Of a stretch of 9,567 nucleotides of DNA, positions 5,976 to 9,567 are shown piece by piece (position 1 is the stretch's first letter; every line of letters begins with the position of its first letter). The stretch is taken from contig NZ_JAHDJT010000044.1 of the NCBI RefSeq assembly GCF_023661085.1, positions 1 to 9,567 on the forward strand, written 5' to 3'. The translations under genes and the position numbers were made by a program. This DNA is from Wolbachia pipientis (lineage in GTDB: Bacteria > Pseudomonadota > Alphaproteobacteria > Rickettsiales > Anaplasmataceae). Under the pieces are notes generated by a model. That model was not told where the DNA came from. It did no database searches and worked only from the letters and a program-made list of their open reading frames with translations.

Positions 5976-7034
5976 TTGAGTCTGAACTAGTTGGCTTGTT
6001 AAGAGATTTGCATTTTTGAAGTGATTGTAGTCTCTGATTGTGTTTATAATTTTGCATGACAAATGACTCTTTTGATAAGATATAGTTTCTTTGCACTTCA
6101 CTTAAGCAAGGAATCGTATTTTCCAGTTCCTTATATTTTTCCCAAGGAGTTTTTCCTTGAAGAGCACTATGAGGGCGGTGTTTATTATAATACTCTTCCC
6201 AATCCCTAAGTTTAATTTGCAATTCAGAGCTCTTGATGGTAACACTGCTGTAAAACTCATCTAAGTCTGTACGCTGTGCTCTTTCCACTTTACCATTTAA
6301 GTGTGGGGAAAACGGCTTAATAGGACGAAATTTAATTTTCCATTCCTTCAAACATTCTTGCACCTCATAAGCAAAAAATTCCTGTCCTCTATCAGTCTGA
6401 ATTCTTTGACAATAAAAAGGTATCCTTTCTCGTAGTTGTGTAAGGAAATCAAGAGTATTTTTTGCAGTGCGTCTTGAATATAAAGCAACAACTTTATAAC
6501 GTGTACAGTCATCTATGGCAGTATATTGATAAAGCCCAGATGCTATTTGCATACATCCATCTGTATACGCTCCCCTGGTATTTTACAGTTATAACGCTTT
6601 ATTTGTTTTCGATAGTGACGTTTAATACGCAAGAGACAGACATTATGTTTTTTGAAAACTTTGTGTATAGTAGCCAACGAACAGGAGAAACTGTATAATC
6701 GTTTTAATTCAGTTTGAATGCGTCTTGCTCCCAATTTTCTGGCTTTTCTTAGGTCGAGGATAAGCTGCTCATTTGATGCATTAATTTTTTGTAAAGGCGA
6801 GGTTTTGGGCCTACTACTAAAATTCTCTAATCCTTTTTCACCGAGTTCCTCGTAACGTTTATACCATTTGCGCAAGGTAAAGCGTGAAATGTTATAGTGT
6901 TGGCATACTTTTCCTGCATGGCCTAGTTTTTTATATAGTTTTATCCAATTTAAACGTAACTTGATTTTAGAATCCACTTGCTTTTTATTGGTAAATTTTC
7001 TGTCACGATTGTAATAATGTATATATACTACCAC
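5971..7034 (-). pseudogene. IS481-like DDE transposase, frameshifted
   Basis: Two overlapping minus-strand frames make one protein of about 355 residues. The first (7034 to 6543, GTG start, 163 residues) has a helix-turn-helix region (about 24-60, LYKKLGHAGKVCQHYNIS) and ends GERIQMDVCK, where Asp160 is the first catalytic residue. The second (from about 6552 to 5971) continues IASGLYQYTAIDDCTRYKVV, then has the second Asp in IQTDRGQEF and the Glu in SPHLNGKVERAQR, 35 residues later. This is the DD(35)E pattern of the rve superfamily as in IS481 and IS3. The joint is TGCAAATAG; one more A would restore a single frame, so a one-base deletion is the simplest cause. Programmed -1 frameshifting is possible, but no classic slippery heptamer or obvious downstream pseudoknot is visible. 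Otherwise the protein looks complete. Confidence 0.82.
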
Positions 7035-7126
7035 AAGTCCAGATTTTTATTTCCTCTGACACTTTTATTGTAATAACCTATATGAATCACACACTTTAAT
7101 GTAACTATTGGATTTGCTTTTGTCAT
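7028..7126 (-). pseudogene. Start of a gene truncated by the IS481-like element
   Basis: On the minus strand, GGGGGAG lies directly upstream of ATG 7126-7124. It opens MTKANPIVTLK, then crosses into the terminal repeat of the element and ends at TAG 7030-7028 after 32 codons. The first 11 codons lie outside the element, so this looks like a real gene start cut by the insertion. A TATAAT on the minus strand (7162-7157) is suitably placed as a -10 box. The product is unrecognised. Alternatively the element's real end lies further out and this is its own leader peptide. Confidence 0.35.
7055..7093. repeat. Right terminal inverted repeat of the IS481-like element
   Basis: It is the complement partner of 5937-5975. 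Its inner part (ATTGTAATAACCTATAT, 7067-7083) recurs approximately as a direct repeat at 7008-7025 inside the start of the transposase gene. Confidence 0.75.
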
Positions 7127-7259
7127 ACTCCCCCTTTACTAAAGCCTTCAAAATTGATTATACCATAGGAATTGTTAATAGATTATTGACGATATATGAG
7201 TGTAAAAATGGCTTTGTACTACCTGTATAATAAATACGCTAAGGCAAAGTTAATACTTT
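7127..7259. other. Non-coding gap between the 455-residue gene and the IS481-like element
   Basis: This stretch is AT-rich and lies downstream of the minus-strand gene. Apart from the TATAAT at 7162-7157 I see no terminator hairpin with a T run and no gene. It also carries a stray TATAAT on the plus strand (7226-7231) without a matching -35. Confidence 0.4.
7157..7162 (-). promoter_or_regulatory. Candidate -10 box for the truncated gene start
   Basis: A perfect TATAAT on the minus strand lies about 30 bases before ATG 7126. No good -35 box is seen at 16-18 bases, so support is limited. Confidence 0.3.
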
Positions 7260-8627
7260 CTACCTAGTAATTTCCTCCCTAGAAACCCTTCTTAACTCTT
7301 CACGTTCTGCCCATGAAACCTTTTTGTTTTTAGACTCGCTTATTACTTCAGGACGCATTAATCCACTAGATCTAACAAAAAAACCTCGGTTTATAGCTTC
7401 AATAACTGATAAACCTCCCAATAAGCAATTTTGTCCTATTTCTTCATTATAACTTTCTATGTCCTCCAGTAGATCTTCATCACTCACTTCTACTCTTATC
7501 AAGTTTTTATCTGTTTCATGAGGATATAATCTAACTTCTAATTCTCCCAAACTAGTATAGAAAGTTAATACCACATCACTACCTTCTGTAAGATCTACAT
7601 AATTTCTTTTTTCTCCTCTATTATCAATTTTTACTGTACTTTTTCCTATTTTTAATATGTGAACTCTGAGTCCTCGATCTATTATTTCTTGATTGGCTAT
7701 GATTTTTACGGGTTCAATTATACTAGTTTGTGGATATCTTATATAAAAGTAGATATTATCAATCTCTACTTCTAATTTGTCTTGAGTTTGCTCGCTCTTG
7801 TTTACAATACACTCATATGCTATATCCTTTAACTTTTTTTTCATTTCTTTATACTGTTCAATGAGATATTCATCAAATTGTTTATAAGAATTGTTATCTA
7901 TAAAAGCAGTGGTCGAATATCTTATCCTATCATGATAAAAGAGGCTCTCTTTTACTTTTCCTCCTTTTTGTAATAAACCATGAGCAATCTCTCTTATGAT
8001 ATCCAAGTTGTAGTAATCTTCTTCATCATCATCAGAAGAATCATAGGGCTGCATTTCAGGAGCTACAGTGCGGGAGTTTATAAATACAATATTATCGAGA
8101 ACACCTGCGATTTCTTTAAATATTAAATTTACTATAACCTCACCATCATTATCACAGTATGAGTTTATTCTTATCCCTCTCTCTAAATATTTATCCGTTA
8201 TGGATTTAATATATTCTAAAGCACTTTTTGTATTAGCTTTGCTTTTAGCGTCTTGCATTTCTTTATAAAACTCACTAATCAGCTTCCTTTCATTTTCAAT
8301 TAAAGTTACTTCTTGCTCAATTAAGAGTGAACTTTCTTCAAAGAAAAAGGTTTGCTGATTATCATCTTTTGTTTGGTATGGATCATCCTCTAACTGTGAG
8401 TGCGTGTCACCAGAATTATGATTGTTTAGATCTTGCAACACAAATTCAGCGCATTCTTGAGCAAGCTTTTTATTTTTTATATCATATTCATCTGTATTTT
8501 CCGCTTTACCTTCAAGGATTTTTTTGTCATCACTTCTGTCTTGCCAATAGTTAATTACTAATGACCCTTGATTTTGATATACTAAGTCGTTAGAATTCTC
8601 TTTACTATTTAATTTAACCTCACTCAT
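7260..8627 (-). CDS. Unrecognised 455-residue protein, acidic tract, candidate prophage-associated effector
   Basis: I do not recognise this protein. It is intact from ATG 8627 to TAG 7260-7262. The N-terminus (1-95) is polar and low-complexity, rich in Asn, Asp, Gln and Lys. Residues about 97-150 look helical and may form a coiled coil (SLLIEQEVTLIENERKLISE). An acidic tract, SSDDDEED, sits at 197-204. A lysine-rich helical stretch spans 250-275. Residues about 285-385 alternate hydrophobic and charged positions as in a beta domain (VEIDNIYFYIRYP, DVVLTFYTSLGELEVRLYP). The tail (415-455) is basic-acidic with KKVSWAEREELRR. There is no signal peptide or membrane segment. It is transcribed toward the insertion-sequence cluster, opposite to the tail and recombinase genes. 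Its place between the recombinase end and chromosomal-type DNA suggests prophage accessory cargo, but a resident chromosomal gene is equally possible. It has none of the CifA or CifB features I know. Confidence 0.85.
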   Translation of the reverse strand: MSEVKLNSKENSNDLVYQNQGSLVINYWQDRSDDKKILEGKAENTDEYDIKNKKLAQECAEFVLQDLNNHNSGDTHSQLEDDPYQTKDDNQQTFFFEESSLLIEQEVTLIENERKLISEFYKEMQDAKSKANTKSALEYIKSITDKYLERGIRINSYCDNDGEVIVNLIFKEIAGVLDNIVFINSRTVAPEMQPYDSSDDDEEDYYNLDIIREIAHGLLQKGGKVKESLFYHDRIRYSTTAFIDNNSYKQFDEYLIEQYKEMKKKLKDIAYECIVNKSEQTQDKLEVEIDNIYFYIRYPQTSIIEPVKIIANQEIIDRGLRVHILKIGKSTVKIDNRGEKRNYVDLTEGSDVVLTFYTSLGELEVRLYPHETDKNLIRVEVSDEDLLEDIESYNEEIGQNCLLGGLSVIEAINRGFFVRSSGLMRPEVISESKNKKVSWAEREELRRVSREEITR

Positions 8628-8647
8628 ACATACATATTATTTACCTA

Positions 8648-8676
8648 TTTATAGTGTATTATAATACATATGTAAA
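8648..8676 (-). promoter_or_regulatory. Sigma-70-type promoter for the 455-residue protein gene
   Basis: On the minus strand TTTACA (8676-8671) and TATAAA (8653-8648) are separated by exactly 17 bases. The -10 box ends 21 bases before ATG 8627, so the leader would be only about 14 nt. No strong Shine-Dalgarno sequence fits in it, which suggests weak or near-leaderless translation initiation. Confidence 0.55.
8655..8668. promoter_or_regulatory. 14-bp perfect palindrome in the promoter spacer, possible operator
   Basis: TGTATTATAATACA is fully self-complementary and lies entirely between the -35 and -10 boxes of the minus-strand promoter, where a dimeric repressor would block RNA polymerase. 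AT-rich DNA yields such palindromes by chance, so this is suggestive only. Confidence 0.35.
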
Positions 8677-8693
8677 TTAATAAATTTATATTA

Positions 8694-8711
8694 GACCTCT
8701 TTCATAATTCA
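8694..8711. repeat. Left terminal inverted repeat of the IS5-type relic
   Basis: GACCTCTTTCATAATTCA, preceded by TA. It pairs with 9108-9125 at 14 of 18 positions. Confidence 0.6.
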
Positions 8712-9074
8712 TATGGATAATTCCAATTTTTTTTGGCCTCTCTATTGATATTTCTGTTCCATCTACTATCCAGAACCTAATACTCTACATTCGAATCTAA
8801 TAGCTCTTTTTCTTCCAGAAGTGTAAATGTTTTATTAACGTATCCTCAATCCAACCGATAACAGGCACTTTAGCTTATTCCATACCAATATGAAATATGT
8901 CACGCAAATATTCTAGCGCCATTAACAAACATGCATTGTTTATTTGGTTTTCCTCCTCTTGCCTTTTTCTTACTCCATTAAAATTTCTGTTATTTTTTCG
9001 AATGTTTTTCTTTTTACTTCTGTTAATCTTCGAAACTCCTCTTCATCTAGTTTACTTATTTGTTCAAATTTCAT
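8700..9074 (-). pseudogene. IS5-type transposase fragment, frameshifted and truncated
   Basis: On the minus strand ATG 9074 opens 34 codons (MKFEQISKLDEEEFRRLTEV...) to TAA 8972-8970. Further pieces of the same protein follow in shifted frames: ARGGKPNKQCM, then LLMALEYLRDIFHIG, then GWIEDTLIKH, then VDGTEISIERPKK. These are the successive blocks of the N-terminal half of the IS5-type transposases I know from Wolbachia, ending near the first catalytic Asp (IVDGTE). At least three frameshifts and in-frame stops are present, and everything after the first Asp is missing. This is clearly a dead gene. Its decay shows that it arrived earlier than the IS200-type element at 5245. Confidence 0.7.
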
Positions 9075-9107
9075 ACCTTCACTAATATTACTTTTGGTAT
9101 TATTTCC

Positions 9108-9125
9108 TCAGTTATGCAAGAAGTC
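9108..9125. repeat. Right terminal inverted repeat of the IS5-type relic
   Basis: Reads GACTTCTTGCATAACTGA on the minus strand and is followed on the plus strand by TA. It is the end nearest the transposase start codon. Confidence 0.6.
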
Positions 9126-9172
9126 TAATCTATTCCTGTTTTACTTCATCATCTAAAAATTCTTAATTTTTG

Positions 9173-9203
9173 TTGATTTTTTAATGAACAGACTTAGTAT
9201 GAT
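9173..9203 (+). promoter_or_regulatory. Candidate promoter for the DUF1543 gene
   Basis: TTGATT (9173-9178) and TATGAT (9198-9203) are 19 bases apart, about 30 bases before the ATG. The spacing is a little long, so this is a moderate candidate. Confidence 0.35.
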
Positions 9204-9232
9204 AAAGAGAATAAAAGTAGGAGGCATGTATC

Positions 9233-9567
9233 ATGAAAATATTTGTCATATATGTTGGAGGTAAAACTGAAACCTCTTTAATCGAGCTACATGATATATT
9301 TTTTGTAGTAGCAGAAAAGATCGAAGATACTTATGAAGAAGTAAAAGCAAAATGGTGGAGTGTAAGAAAAGGTTTCCATATTGATGCTTGGGGTATATTA
9401 GAAAGTGCTGAAGATTATAATATTACCTTAACGAGACAACCTACCCACGTTGAAGAAAAGCTTTATTTTGTCAACCTTGGTGGTTACGATAGTAAAAAAT
9501 TTAAGGAGTTGCATAAAAATGTATTTGTTATTGCAAAGAATGAATCGAAAGCTAAAGTGAAAGCACT
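9233..9567 (+). CDS. DUF1543 family protein, N-terminal part (3' end outside window)
   Basis: A perfect AGGAGG at 9219-9224 sits 8 bases before ATG 9233. The frame is open to the end of the window (111 codons plus 2 bases). The protein begins MKIFVIYVGGKTETSLIELH and continues DIFFVVAEKIEDTYEEVKAKWW, then GFHIDAWGILE. This is the conserved pattern of DUF1543 proteins: a beta strand with GG, an ELHD motif, an acidic helix, a K-W pair and H-D-W. A second, similar half appears to start at KLYFVNLGGYDSKKFKELHK, matching the internal duplication of this small alpha-beta fold. Function is unknown in the family. It is a conserved bacterial gene rather than a phage one, so it probably marks chromosome beyond the prophage. 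It is well expressed, judging from the ribosome site. Confidence 0.8.
   Translation, partial: MKIFVIYVGGKTETSLIELHDIFFVVAEKIEDTYEEVKAKWWSVRKGFHIDAWGILESAEDYNITLTRQPTHVEEKLYFVNLGGYDSKKFKELHKNVFVIAKNESKAKVKA

Larger units (their letters stand above)
5937..7093 (-). mobile_element. IS481-like insertion sequence with 39-bp imperfect terminal inverted repeats
   Basis: The element is about 1157 bp, bounded by inverted repeats at 5937-5975 and 7055-7093 that match at 34 of 39 positions by eye. Both begin TGTGTGATTCATA, share AGGTTATTACAAT and end in TGTCAGA. It carries one transposase gene on the minus strand, split by a frameshift. The transposase stop lies inside the left repeat, as is common for compact elements. 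No convincing target duplication is seen next to the outer ends, so the ends may be off by a few bases or the duplication has decayed. Confidence 0.72.
8694..9125 (-). mobile_element. Internally deleted IS5-type insertion sequence relic
   Basis: The relic is 432 bp with imperfect 18-bp terminal inverted repeats: GACCTCTTTCATAATTCA at 8694-8711 and, on the other strand, GACTTCTTGCATAACTGA at 9125-9108 (14 of 18 match). TA flanks both sides (8692-8693 and 9126-9127), consistent with a TA target duplication as in part of the IS5 family. Only the first half of the transposase remains, in several frames, so the 3' half was deleted while both ends were kept. It cannot encode its own transposase but could in principle be moved by an intact relative. 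Confidence 0.65.

Noticed and set aside
5892..6101. 69-codon minus-strand frame across the left inverted repeat
   Set aside because: Overlaps the transposase end in another frame and has no binding site or recognisable content.
7186..7231. TTGAC and TATAAT on the plus strand as a promoter
   Set aside because: The boxes are about 35 bases apart, far outside the 16-19 range, and no plus-strand gene follows.
7260..8627. Cytoplasmic incompatibility factor (CifA or CifB)
   Set aside because: The size is near CifA, but I see none of the known CifA sequence, no deubiquitinase or nuclease motif, and no second gene downstream.
8897..9156. Two plus-strand frames of 62 and 70 codons, rich in Phe, Leu and Ser
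   Set aside because: They are the antisense of the decayed IS5-type transposase.
1..9567. CRISPR array, tRNA or rRNA genes
   Set aside because: No regularly spaced repeats and no tRNA or rRNA signature were seen on either strand by eye.

Overview
The window looks like a piece of a Wolbachia genome carrying part of a WO-type prophage and its flank. The reasons are the AT-rich DNA, P2-like baseplate/tail genes beside short ankyrin-repeat genes, a DUF2924 gene overlapping a large serine recombinase, and decayed insertion sequences of several families packed into a few kilobases. The genus is inferred from gene content and protein style; no search was run.

Region 1 (1-1715, + strand) is the end of a phage tail module: the 3' end of a baseplate J-like gene and a complete tail protein I-like gene. 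A small frameshifted minus-strand coding relic lies between them. Region 2 (1884-5029, + strand) is a compact run of two related ankyrin-repeat genes, a DUF2924 gene and a large serine recombinase. Short spacing and Shine-Dalgarno sequences suggest a single transcript. The recombinase should catalyse integration and excision of the prophage; the ankyrin proteins are candidate host-interaction factors.

Region 3 (5030-7260) is an insertion scar. It holds a broken ankyrin fragment, an IS200-type element with an apparently intact Y1 transposase and subterminal hairpins, a second short coding relic, an IS481-like element with 39-bp imperfect terminal inverted repeats and a frameshift just after the first catalytic Asp, and a short gene start that runs into that element.

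Region 4 (7260-9567) holds a 455-residue minus-strand protein I do not recognise, with a good promoter that contains a 14-bp palindrome. Upstream of it is an internally deleted IS5-type relic flanked by TA, then the start of a DUF1543 gene that runs off the window and is probably ordinary chromosome. No rRNA, tRNA or CRISPR was found. The most interesting object is the unrecognised 455-residue gene and its palindromic promoter, beside the recombinase end of the prophage.
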